A stretch of DNA of 64,000 nucleotides from Gari tellinella (lineage: Eukaryota; Mollusca; Bivalvia; Cardiida; Psammobiidae), in NCBI GenBank assembly GCA_922989275.2, contig OV277857.1, positions 5,332,001 through 5,396,000 on the forward strand, read 5' to 3'. Within the stretch, counting starts at the first letter, position 1; each line of letters opens with the position of its first letter. This document shows positions 53,588 to 63,060 of the stretch, one piece after another. The notes under the pieces were generated by a model that worked only from the letters and a program-made list of their open reading frames with translations, had not been told where the DNA came from and ran no database searches. The translations under genes were made by a program, and so were the position numbers.

Positions 53588-53920
53588 ATAGAATTACTCC
53601 CTCGCTACAACGGTCCTCCTAACAACGATTCCCTACTTACAACAATGTTTGACGCTGTTCCCGAAGCAATCATACCACTGCTGCAATAGCCTCTGCTTCA
53701 AAGTGCCGTCTTTTGCTTTTTCCAAAGTTACATCTTAGTGGACATTTTGACAGAAGAAACATAATGACGAGTGAAAAAAAGCTTGAATCCAGATCAGACA
53801 CCGCGATGCGCGGCGTCTGATTTGGATTTAAGCTGTTTGCAAATGTGAGCTAATATCCCCTCCGAATAACACGCACACTTTTTGCCTCTCATTGGATGAT
53901 GTTGTAGAGAATGAATACTG
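53588..53920 (-). mobile_element. MITE-F copy, reverse orientation
   Basis: Left TTACTCCCTCGCTACAACGG, right GTAGAGAATGAATACTG then TA (53921-53922). Core 1: GAATCCAGATCAGACACCGC and TTTGGATTTAAGC complement. Confidence 0.75.
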
Positions 53921-54314
53921 TAGCTTTTTCAGGCGAAATATTTCCTTACAGACGGATGTCACCTTTTTTTCAATATTAAACATTTCGTTCTCAATGATGC
54001 TTAAAAGCGCGTTTGCAAACAGCTTGGATCCTGTTCAGACGCCGCGTAACGCGGCGTCCTATCAGGATCCAAACTGTTTGACACTGTCGTTTTGAAATTG
54101 CTTCAGTCATATTGTCTTATTGTTGTAGAGAATGAATACTGTAGCTTTTTCAGGCGAAATATTTCCTTACAGACGGATGTCACCTTTTTTTCAATATTAA
54201 ACATTTCGTTCTCAATGACGCTTAAAAGCGCGTTTGCAAACAGCGGCGTCCTATCAGGATCCAAACTGTTTGACACTGTCGTTTTGAAATTGCTTCAGTC
54301 ATATTGTCTTATTG
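53900..54314 (+). repeat. 221-bp tandem duplication, second unit lacking a hairpin arm
   Basis: Unit 1 is 53900-54120 and unit 2 54121 to about 54312. Apart from one or two substitutions they differ by a 29-base loss in unit 2 that removes the left arm and loop of the core-1 hairpin (CAAACAG runs directly into CGGCGTCC). Paired ORFs of 67 and 75 aa are copies of the same non-coding DNA. Confidence 0.88.
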
Positions 54315-54378
54315 TTTAACTTTAAAACGACATTGCAGACAACAGAATTGAAGAAGACGACAATGAAACGGTGAAGGG
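53945..54378 (+). mobile_element. MITE-B copy enlarged by the tandem duplication
   Basis: CATTTCGTTCTCAATGATGC near the left, core 1 in unit 1 only, and a B-type right end (AGAAGACGACAATGAAACGG TGAAGGG) then TTAA (54379-54382). Confidence 0.62.
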
Positions 54379-54384
54379 TTAAAC

Positions 54385-54715
54385 ATCTAACGGAAAATTG
54401 ACAGTCAAAGGGTTAAAATGTGACTAGAAGAATTTTAAAGCAAACAGTTTTCACAGCCAGTCTAAGACAATGGACCCATGGACCCAACTTTGCCAAAACT
54501 GAAGATGTGTACGATAATGTCTGGTTTAGGTTTTGAACTAAGTATTTTGTATTTTTTTTTTATAACTCAAAATTATATTTTGTTCCAATAAAAAGGGTAT
54601 GTAATGATTTTCAGTAAGCGAAAGGCTTTTCCAAAGGTAAAACGTATGCATTGATATAATTTCAAAGACGATAACATATTCGAGATCTGGTCAAACGTAA
54701 CTGAAATGACGTCAT
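54385..54715. other. No gene seen
   Basis: Unique AT-rich DNA; no feature recognised. Confidence 0.4.
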
Positions 54716-54719
54716 CAGA

Positions 54720-55330
54720 TGCTGACAACGTTATTATTTTTCTCGTTTAAAAAACTGACCACCTCTACCGAGGCGTAGGAGTTCACGCATTCCTTGGATT
54801 TCCCGTCGTCGCTCCGAAGTCTTTGATCTTAATTAACTGGACTTCAACACGTATGGACCACTGGAGACTTTCCATTATATGACTTAATCGAATCATCACG
54901 GTCATCGGCACCCAACCCCGCACTGCGGTCCACTCTTTCTGTCCGCCAATAGAAATTGCTCCCACCTGGACAAGGCACACACGAGTTGCAATTAACTTTG
55001 TCATAACAAGGACGCATCCTCATCGCCCGATCTATTTATTATTGTCAATGAAGGTGTGATTTTCATTACTTTATCTGATCCACTGTTGACATTATCCAGT
55101 CCCCGGTCCTTTCACCGTCTCATAATGGTCTCGTAATGAATTTACTGCCCCCGAGGAAACTGGCCGTAATTCCGGGGGTAATTTCGGCCGCCCGAAAGGT
55201 GATAATTGTGTAACTGACCAACAAAAGACTCAATTTCACCGCACACCTGTAAATATATACAGTGGCCGTTTGATGCAGTCTGCACGGGTCTCGCCAATGT
55301 TTATACTGATAATATTATGATACAGTCAGT
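54720..55330. promoter_or_regulatory. GC-richer repeat-free island, possible conserved element
   Basis: Clearly less AT-rich than its neighbours and free of MITE ends. Includes CTTAATTAACTGG, CCGTAATTCCGGGGGTAATT and GGCCGCCCGAAAGG. A 73-aa minus-strand ORF (54783-55004) has no signature and no splice context I can defend. A conserved non-coding element or a hidden exon are both possible; I cannot tell which. Confidence 0.25.
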
Positions 55331-55419
55331 CTTGTATAATGCAACCAATGAACAGAACCCCATATTTAGTAAATTAAGCTTTTATCCCACATGTGTAAAT
55401 AAAACGTTATTCAATGCAG

Positions 55420-55545
55420 AATATTAATAATGCAGAAAGCTCCTATAGGAGCTTCTGCATTATTTATATTCTGCACTTAGCAATCGGCTGTCTTTAGATA
55501 TATATACGCTACTTTAATTAATGATCTCTTAAAGCAAGATTGACT
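55420..55545. mobile_element. MITE-E-related hairpin
   Basis: AATGCAGAATATTAATAATG, GCAGAAAGCTCC and complements; same variant core as at 43412. Ends not clear. Confidence 0.5.
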
Positions 55546-55785
55546 GTATAAAACTCAACAGACAGACACTTAATGAGAAAAATCGCTAGACGAAGTTTTG
55601 TTGAAATACAAATATATTGAATGGTTCCAATAAGCACGGTACTTCTAACTCAATTGTCCATTTACAACAAAAACAAAATGTATTTATGCTTTTATTCCTA
55701 TGTTTACATATGCCATAGATGCATTAATTATCCCTACAGTAATCTCCTTGTGTAGCTACCTACAACTCAAAATAAGAACGTCTCG
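55546..55785. other. No gene seen
   Basis: No recognised feature. Confidence 0.35.
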
Positions 55786-55791
55786 GTTTAA

Positions 55792-56000
55792 CCCATTACC
55801 CAATAGCCTGTTTCTAGTTTCGAAGACACATAACCACTTAAAGCAGGTTGAAAGTAAAGCAGAATGCGCTTTACTGTCAGCATGCTTTAAGCTACAATAT
55901 GCTATGATATGGACATACTTGTGATTGTATAAAGTATAACTATTTTTGCTCTAAAGCAATAATTTAAAGGCGACAAAAGGCGTATTATTGCAGTAATGGG
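55792..56000 (+). mobile_element. MITE-C, shortened core
   Basis: TTAA at 55788-55791 and 56001-56004; ends CCATTACCCAATAGCC and TATTGCAGTAATGGG. Core 2 lacks its centre (GCAGAATGCGCTTTACTGTC). Confidence 0.78.
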
Positions 56001-56009
56001 TTAAAGGCG

Positions 56010-56100
56010 GCTAGCTTATTAAAGCAATATTGCAATAAAGCAGAATTCTAAATAGGAGCTTTCTACTTTACTTTAAACCGTGCTGTCAAAATAAAACTGT
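56010..56100. repeat. Core-2 variant remnant
   Basis: CTTATTAAAGCAATATTGCA and GGAGCTTTCTACTTTACTTT arms, ends absent. Confidence 0.45.
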
Positions 56101-56176
56101 ATTTCAAAATCAATCCTCTGACGGGAACTATTAGGAGGATGTAATCTACATTTAAGTTAGTTCGAAACTTATTGTT

Positions 56177-56260
56177 ATAGAACAGAATAGAACATAATTA
56201 TGTTATTCAGACTTATTGTATACAAGTAGATTATCTCATTGGGCACAGACCATCAATTCA
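56177..56260 (-). mobile_element. Non-LTR retrotransposon 3'-tail fragment
   Basis: Minus strand reads ACAATAAGTCTGAATAACAT then AATTATGTTCTATTCTG, matching the tail at 7466-7560. Confidence 0.4.
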
Positions 56261-56264
56261 ACTA

Positions 56265-56640
56265 TCCTATACAATTAATATAAATGGTGTCATTTTCAAA
56301 GTAAAAAATTGTCAACATTTACAGCCTAGCCAGGTGCAATTGTATATTTTCCTCGACGATACATCCATGCACAATTGAAAAATGCAGAAAAACTGGGAGT
56401 TTTGGTGTTACGTTAGAGAAATATAAAGACTTCAATGACCTGACTGATGTACTGCTATCTTTTGATAGAGGCACCGGCTAAAACAGGGACATGTCACTCA
56501 AGCCCACATCATTTCATGATCAAACCATCTATACCTAAAATTTTGGCTTTTGCATTGAACTCTTATTTGATGAATATATTATAGACGCACCAGGGTGGTG
56601 TAAAGACACAACAGTGTTTGTCCGTACAGACCCCCTCGTT
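56265..56640. other. No gene seen
   Basis: Unique sequence; no ORF of interest. Confidence 0.4.
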
Positions 56641-56643
56641 TAT

Positions 56644-56862
56644 AGCGCTCCCTCCGTACAACGGCCCTCCCAATAACGTCTAAATCTTTACAATGACGCA
56701 GTTCCATGAACAAAACAATAATGTCTAACGATTCTACTGCTGTAATATAGTCAAGCTGTTTGCAAATGTAAGCCACTTTCTCCTCCCTATAACGACTCCC
56801 TCTGAATAACGCACACAATTGGTGTCTCGAAATGAGTGTCGTTGTAGAGCAGGGGGCGGTAA
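56644..56862 (-). mobile_element. MITE-F with core 1 mostly deleted
   Basis: GCGCTCCCTCCGTACAACGG at the left and GTCGTTGTAGAGCAGGGGGC at the right. Only one outer arm of core 1 (CAAGCTGTTTGCAAATG) is left. The 111-aa minus-strand ORF is a by-product. Confidence 0.65.
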
Positions 56863-56871
56863 TATGAAAAG

Positions 56872-56940
56872 GCAAACCGTGCATACACTGATGAGATGCC
56901 ACAAATTGCGACATCTTGTCAGGTTCTACACTATTTGTGA
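56872..56940. repeat. Isolated core-1 variant
   Basis: GCAAACCGTGCATACACTGA, GAGATGCCACAAATTGCGAC and GTCAGGTTCTACACTATTTG form an imperfect hairpin. Confidence 0.5.
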
Positions 56941-56977
56941 ATTTCTACTTTGTGGTCGTTCGGGGTTGATTGATTAA

Positions 56978-57162
56978 TCCTTTCATGATAAGATTTATCT
57001 GAACTATTGTTTTAAAATTAGATTTATGCCAGTATAACTTACGTAATTTCTAAAGAATCTACAAACAGTTTTGATCCTGATCAGACGCCGTATTACGCGG
57101 CGTCTGATCAGGATCAAAACTATTTGCAACTGAGCTTTATAATTCCATTGCTAGTGAAAGGA
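56978..57162 (-). mobile_element. MITE-B, complete
   Basis: TTAA at 56974-56977 and 57163-57166; ends TCCTTTCATGATAAG and TGCTAGTGAAAGGA. Core 1 in the TTTTGATCC / GGATCAAAA form. Confidence 0.8.
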
Positions 57163-57255
57163 TTAAAGCCAGTGCTATTAAAATCACGAATGACAGGAGA
57201 TGGGATAAACTCAATTGTATGTTAAAACCACAAAATATGTGTGACACCCTCTTAA

Positions 57256-57449
57256 CCCTTAGAATGTCAGGTACGACTTGCTTAACATTTGCGAACAGTT
57301 TGGATCCATATCAGACACCACGTGACGCGGTGTCTGATCAGGATCCAAACAGTTGGATACTCATACATTTTTTTCTAAGCCACACTGCCTAACGTTGTAA
57401 ACTTTAATACATTAAAGTAGACGATAATCATGTTTGCGACCGAATGATA
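57256..57449 (+). mobile_element. MITE-B, first of a back-to-back pair
   Basis: TTAA at 57252-57255 and 57450-57453. Core 1 shows the compensated GACACCACG / CGGTGTC change in most positions. The right TTAA is shared with the next element. Confidence 0.78.
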
Positions 57450-57453
57450 TTAA

Positions 57454-57661
57454 CCTCTTCACTGCCTTACCCCGAGCACAGAAGTTTTTTGCAAACAGTT
57501 TGGATCCTGATCAGACGCCGCGTGACGGGGCGTCTGATCAGAATCCAAACTGTTTGACACTTATTTCAATAGTTCTTCAGTCAAAATAGCAAATAATAAA
57601 ATTTAAGAAATAAAAGCAGACGACAATTGTTTAAAATTGATGACGTCACGACAGTGAAGGG
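57454..57661 (+). mobile_element. MITE-B, second of a back-to-back pair
   Basis: TTAA at 57450-57453 and 57662-57665; ends CCTCTTCACTGCC and ACGACAGTGAAGGG. Core 1 at about 57496-57560. TGATGACGTCACGACAGTGA near the right end is a B signature. Confidence 0.82.
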
Positions 57662-57664
57662 TTA

Positions 57665-57960
57665 AAGCAGGGAATATCGGGTTATGACGTCAGTCAGAAT
57701 GTTAATGGAAGGCTTAAACAATTTCAAATTTAGATTTTTCTTAGTACACTCAATAGATATGAATTCAATGTAAAAGGCTAATTGGATCACTATACTGAAT
57801 ATGACATTCAACAAAATCATGACACTTTGTTATCATTATATACACAGTTATAGCTCTGTTTTATCACTATAACCCAAATCCCAACACTGTTTTGCCATTA
57901 GATTTACACTTATACAATTGTTTTATCAGATTAGTGGAGTTTATTTACACCCATGGTGCT
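57665..57960. other. No gene seen
   Basis: AT-rich, no recognised feature. Confidence 0.4.
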
Positions 57961-57965
57961 AATAG

Positions 57966-58245
57966 TGGAAAAGATATTATTATTTCCCGTTTAGCAGAAC
58001 GTAAATGCGTTGCAATAAAAATGTAGAAAATCAAACGTGTTTGAATGTCTAACGCTTTATATTTAAATAAAGATAAATGTAAAAGCAAGCATTTTTAACG
58101 CTTTATATTTATCGGAGTGACAAAAAGTTTGAAGCCTGTTAAGATGCTGGGTTATCCGGATGTCTGCTCTGATTCCAAATAGTTTGCAATGTAATTGGTT
58201 TAAGCACGATTACTTTAGAAGAATAGCGTATTCTCTGTTGCGATG
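57966..58245 (-). mobile_element. MITE-A, very old copy
   Basis: TAGTGGAAAAGATATTATTA, AATGCGTTGCAATAAAAATG and GAAGCCTGTTAAGATGCTGG match the A layout with heavy decay and a short internal duplication (AACGCTTTATATTTA). Confidence 0.5.
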
Positions 58246-58249
58246 CATT

Positions 58250-58525
58250 CCGTGTACGTTTTACCAACACCAACATCAGATTATAATTATATGTAAGTAT
58301 AGGGAAAGTGTAAATACATACTGATTTAAATCATATTTAGGGAGCAATTGAAGTATAACCCATTTATTATCTTACAACAACCTTTATATATCATAATCAT
58401 TATATACATATAAGCTGTTTATACATCCTTGTCAAGTATTATTTTCCTATAGATTATTATTAAAAATATTTAATAAAGGAGAGCAGGTGATTTGGAAAAA
58501 ATAACGTTCCCAACCTGATAAAATA
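58250..58525. other. No gene seen
   Basis: AT-rich, no recognised feature. Confidence 0.4.
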
Positions 58526-58529
58526 CATA

Positions 58530-58775
58530 CAGTGGAGAATCTGTTATTCTTTCCCGTTTAAACGCAAACGTACGCAAACGCAAAGCACTAAAACGTAGAA
58601 AAGTACAACTTTTGGACAATTCTGATAATTCATGTTTATCTTGGTGGCAAACAGCTTGGAGCCTGATCAGACGCCGGGTTACCCGGTGTCTGATCTGGCT
58701 CCAAACTGTTTGCACTGCAAATAATAGTTTTAGCGTAAACGCGTTTATTGGGAAAGAATAACAGATTCTCCACTG
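58530..58775 (-). mobile_element. MITE-A, complete, reverse orientation
   Basis: TA at 58528-58529 and 58776-58777; 246 bp and nearly the exact reverse of the copy at 59020-59265. Overlapping minus-strand ORFs are repeat artefacts. Confidence 0.9.
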
Positions 58776-58791
58776 TATTACTCCGTATTAA

Positions 58792-59000
58792 CCCCTTCAG
58801 TGCCTTACCCTGAGTGGTTATTTGCAAACAATTTGGATTTTGATCAGATGCTGCGTAAAACGCGACGTCTGATCAAGATCCAAACTGTTTGACACTCAAT
58901 TTTATATTTCTTAAGTCAACATACATAGAATGTAAATTTGAACATTAAAAGCAAACAAAAATTTATTAAAGATGATGACGTCAACAGAGGCCAGTACGCG
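58792..59000 (+). mobile_element. MITE-B copy, right end lost
   Basis: TTAA (58788-58791) then CCCCTTCAGTGCC; core 1 GATCAGATGCTGCG / CGCGACGTCTGATC. The right end stops about 20 bp before the next MITE-A and lacks GTGAAGGG. Confidence 0.65.
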
Positions 59001-59019
59001 TTTATCATTATGAAACTTA

Positions 59020-59265
59020 CAGTGGAGAATCTGTTATTCTTTCCCAATAAACGCGTTTACGCTAAAACTATTATTTACAGTGCAAACAGTTTGGAGCCAG
59101 ATCAGACGCCGGGTAACCCGGCGTCTGATCAGGCTCCAAACTGTTTGCCACCATGATAAACATGAAATATCAGAATTGTCCAAAAGTTGTTCTTTTCTAC
59201 GTTTTAGTGCTTTGCGTTTGCGTACGTTTGCGTTTAAACGGGAAAGAATAACAGATTCTCCACTG
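59020..59265 (+). mobile_element. MITE-A, complete
   Basis: TA at 59018-59019 and 59266-59267; 246 bp, nearly identical to the 6113 copy. Lies 245 bp from an opposite-orientation copy, forming a long potential inverted pair. Confidence 0.9.
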
Positions 59266-59269
59266 TAAC

Positions 59270-60047
59270 ATTTAATTAACCTGAATGTATAACATGATGT
59301 TTAATCCTTCTCAAGCTAAATACTCGCGCTAAAATGACATTTTACGCCAAAAGAAAACAATCCAATTTCCAGACTTTTTACGATGAGAAAAAAACCTAAT
59401 GTCGGACAATCGCATCTTGATATATAAGTCACGCCTACACGAATCAATCTGTACCTTTATCTTTCTGCCATCTTTTCCAACGAATGCAACGTATCATTAG
59501 AGTGTTCAGAAAACGTAGAAACAATTGACGGCAGGCTTTCTTGTGTCTTTATCTCTGAGATGTCCAATAAGATACGAGTCATATCTTTTCATGATTGTGA
59601 AAATTTGCATGATTTGATATTGATATCTGGTAATAGCACCTTTCGTATGTCCATTTAGAGAATGAAAAACACCGACTAATTTAAACAAACATGTTTCAAG
59701 ATAAATCATTTGATAGCTATGTTTAGTTTGTTTTTCTTTATTTTATGCCGTGTCTTATTATATGTTTGTTGTAATTGATATATAAACGGACTGGCAAGTT
59801 TCGGTTTCAAATAAAAGTATTCAAATGTGTCACTTTCACGTGATGTTATAGTAAGTACAGTGTATTTATAAATACAGACACCAATGATGTTTGACATCTT
59901 GAAATAGATTCCGTTAATCCTCACTCATTGGACCAGCCTTAAATAGTTTTACAAACAACACGTAAGTCGCAGATGCATTGTTGTTACACTGACCTTGGGT
60001 GAAAGGGGATAATGATTTTTTTTATCTTGTCCTTTCTTTTATTATTT
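59270..60047. other. No gene seen
   Basis: Unique DNA. Minus-strand ORFs of 67 and 72 codons show no domain. Confidence 0.45.
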
Positions 60048-60053
60048 TGCTAA

Positions 60054-60256
60054 CAGGGCTGCCATTTCTCCGGATTTGTTCTAAATCTTCAGATGTTTAT
60101 ACTAGCAGATTGTAACTTAAATCGAATTGAAAGTAAGCAGATTGCGCCTTAAGGCATATTCTGCTTTTCTTTCAACCTGCTTTAAGTAATCGCGTTCGAA
60201 AAATTGAAAATTTGAAAATCTTAGGATTTTTTAAAAATACATTTCTAGCAGCCCTG
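60054..60256. mobile_element. MITE-H copy carrying core 2
   Basis: CAGGGCTGCCATTTCTCCGG to TTTCTAGCAGCCCTG, flanked by exact TGCTAA duplications (60048-60053 and 60257-60262). Core 2: GATTGCGCCTTAAGGCATATTC with arms. Confidence 0.82.
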
Positions 60257-60262
60257 TGCTAA

Positions 60263-61860
60263 TGATGTGCACTCTCGTGATACATGGTCCATTTTGATCG
60301 AAAATATAGATATACATTTACCAACCCTTCTTTTAAAGAGTTTTTATTTCATCAAATTTCATAGTTTACAATTTCTTATTATATAAAGAAAAACGTTATA
60401 CACTTGAGATGAACCAGTACTTCGCAACACGTAGAATGCTTATTTTTCACAACGTGGTTTAAAACATGTTCTGTCTATTAATAAAGTTGTACTTGTACAC
60501 AAATGACGAAACCAATTTTCAATTTTCCAAATGAAATATATACAAGTTTACTACGTTTTGTAAAACAGTTGAATTTTTTTTATTTTTATTCAGTTTAATA
60601 CATGTAAGTTTATTGAACTGTTATTTTCGTGAGTAATTCTTGCCTTATTTAAAACTAAAGAAGTTACAGAACTATTTAAGATAGTTCGTCAAAATGGATA
60701 ACGTTGGGCCAATGCTATGGGTTTTTGCAATACGAACCAGAAACTTCAAGTTACAGATCACATTTTAAGCTAGACATCTACTTGCTTGTATTTACTTCAA
60801 CGTAAAACGATAAGACGAAATATGCATTCATGTTTTAAAAAGTTGGAGATAAATTGGAGATTGCATTGCAAAGTAATTGCAATTGACACACCAAATATTT
60901 CCAAAGTTAAATATACGAGTGCAAAACATTTGTAATATATGTATTGATATATCAATATCTTGCCTACGATTAAACTGAAACGTCTCACATCAATGGTCAT
61001 GAATTATTGTGTTCCTTGATGTTTGAGAATAATTGCATTTGACGGTGTACAAGTATAACTCTTGTCAACTCTTTGCACATGCATGAATCAGTACAACCTT
61101 GTCATTGTGACAATAACTATGCGATACGTCTCGAGTTTCACTTTAATTTTTGACGAATTTTCAAAAGGCGTGTCCAACGATTAATAACATTTCCCCTATT
61201 AAGAATGTGATGATGACATTTTTAAAAAGTGATATAATCTACAAGTGAATTATAGTCAAAGAATGATGTAGGGTGTACATGTTCATCTTTCTTATTTCCA
61301 ATCAAACGCATTTAAACTCCGATTTCCATTGGAAACCGTTCGGTGTAAGATTGGACGGCGAGTAGCTTACCATCTGACTAGTGCTATACACTGTTTACAT
61401 TAAATCGGAAACATTTTTGGAGATTTTCACTTAACTTTCAACTTGAACTTTCCAACCACATACTAGTAGAATATTGAAAAACGTTTCCTATAGTTCTTTG
61501 ATAATATATGGTAGAATATACATTGAGAAATACTTGACATCATTAAGCCATGGAACATCAATTTGAAAATGCTAGTTTCCAGTTTTGCCGTGTGAACTGT
61601 TGACTATATAGTGTTGTTTTTACAATACATGTATATCGGTTAAGATGTGAACCCTCCTTGATTTGAGTGTAAATGTTTGCATAGAACAAGCCACTCTCCT
61701 TCACTTCCGGCTCACACGTATGATGTATGTTGAGAAACGAAGAATACTCTCTGTGAAGGAGATTCAGAACAAGAATACTCTTCACAGGTAAACTGTTTCT
61801 ATAAGACACGTACACTCAGTAGGATTTAATAAGATAGAAATGCGGTTTTTATGGGAAAGG
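60263..61860. other. No gene or repeat recognised
   Basis: The longest stretch without a recognised mobile element (1.6 kb). Minus-strand ORFs at 60797-61000 and 61558-61815 have no signature. Confidence 0.45.
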
Positions 61861-61864
61861 TTAA

Positions 61865-62068
61865 CCCTACAAAGAAATGCGCTTAAAGTTGACTAGGAAA
61901 ACGGTTTGGATCTAGGTCAGACGCCGCATCATGCGGCTTCTGATCAGGATAAAAACTGTTTGAAATTCGTATCAATATATCCTCAGTGATACCTCCTTAA
62001 ATCTAGGTATGAAACGATATTGCAAATGAAACATTGAAGCAGACGTCAAATTAATGTTGAGCGGGTAA
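61865..62068 (+). mobile_element. MITE-B, diverged
   Basis: TTAA (61861-61864) then CCCTACAAAGAAATGCGC; core 1 GTCAGACGCCGCATCATGCG and GATCAGGATAAAAACTG; right end ATGTTGAGCGGGTAAAA. Confidence 0.62.
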
Positions 62069-62099
62069 AACTTCACGGTTACTTTGGCGCCGAAAGGGT

Positions 62100-63060
62100 C
62101 AAACGGAAGGGGGACGCTGTTTCCCGACTAGTGGCTCTGTGGTGGTGGGACAGTTATCGGCATTGTGATACGACGTCTGTGGTTTCGTCAAGTTGTTTGC
62201 CGATCTGAAAATGATCAATGGAAACGTTACGCTTTTTGCCAGCAATGGAAACGGGTAATAAATGGCATCGAAAGCTGAGGGCTTTCAGGAGAAAGCAAAA
62301 AAGGCCTACTCCACAATACAGTATCTATGAAGTGTGCTGTCGAACTGTGTGTACATAGTCGAAAACAGGCGTAAGAAACGGGGACTAAAATTACCATCTC
62401 CTTTATTATTGGTATTGATTGGCGGAAAATTTCAATTGAAAATACTTTGAGAAATTTTCAAGTGGACCCATACGACAGTCCAACCTGATGTGATTTCTTT
62501 AAGCTCTTAATCGGCTTCTACCATGGAATTCATTTTTATCTAAAAGACTAGCTCGTCAATAAATGACACTTCTTAGGCAATAAATCCAACAATATGCAAA
62601 TGGATTTAAGTAACATTAGCATAATAAACCAATCAGCTTCGTCGTGGTAAGAACCTGACAATATAACCACTTTGTCGAACGTCATCAGACGTAGAAATCT
62701 TCTATGTACATTTCGGAACCGCGCGAGCCCAAATCTGCGCGAGTCGTACGGAGCTACCATGACGATTAGCCCAGCTGGCGGGATAATGTCGTCTGCCTTC
62801 AGACCTAACCAGACGACAATAGGACCGAACGAATAAGTCTGTCATGGGAAAATTATTCCATCATTTATCAAAATAGATTGCTCGCTGATCTGGAAAGCCC
62901 ACTCATAAACAGTTTTGAATCAGAAAGCCGAGTTGACACGAGTATTTATCGTTTAACCCTTATTAGCATGCGACTGGGCCGTAAGGACGAATATTTCTTA
63001 ATCACACATGGGAACTGAGGAAAATGGCACAGGGCCGGGAAGCAGTACCTTTGTGTCCAT
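62100..63060. promoter_or_regulatory. Repeat-free island with octamer, possible regulatory DNA
   Basis: No MITE ends for nearly 1 kb. ATGCAAAT (62594-62601) lies among ATAAACCAATCAG and GGATTTAAG words, followed by a GC-rich patch (CCGCGCGAGCCC, CTGCGCGAG, about 62717-62745). A developmental enhancer or promoter is possible, but the evidence is motif words only. The 70-aa minus-strand ORF at 62548-62760 is unrecognised. Confidence 0.22.

Noticed and set aside
54783..55004. 73-aa minus-strand ORF as a host exon
   Set aside because: No domain, no defensible splice sites and no homologous repeat to compare; kept only as part of an unexplained island.
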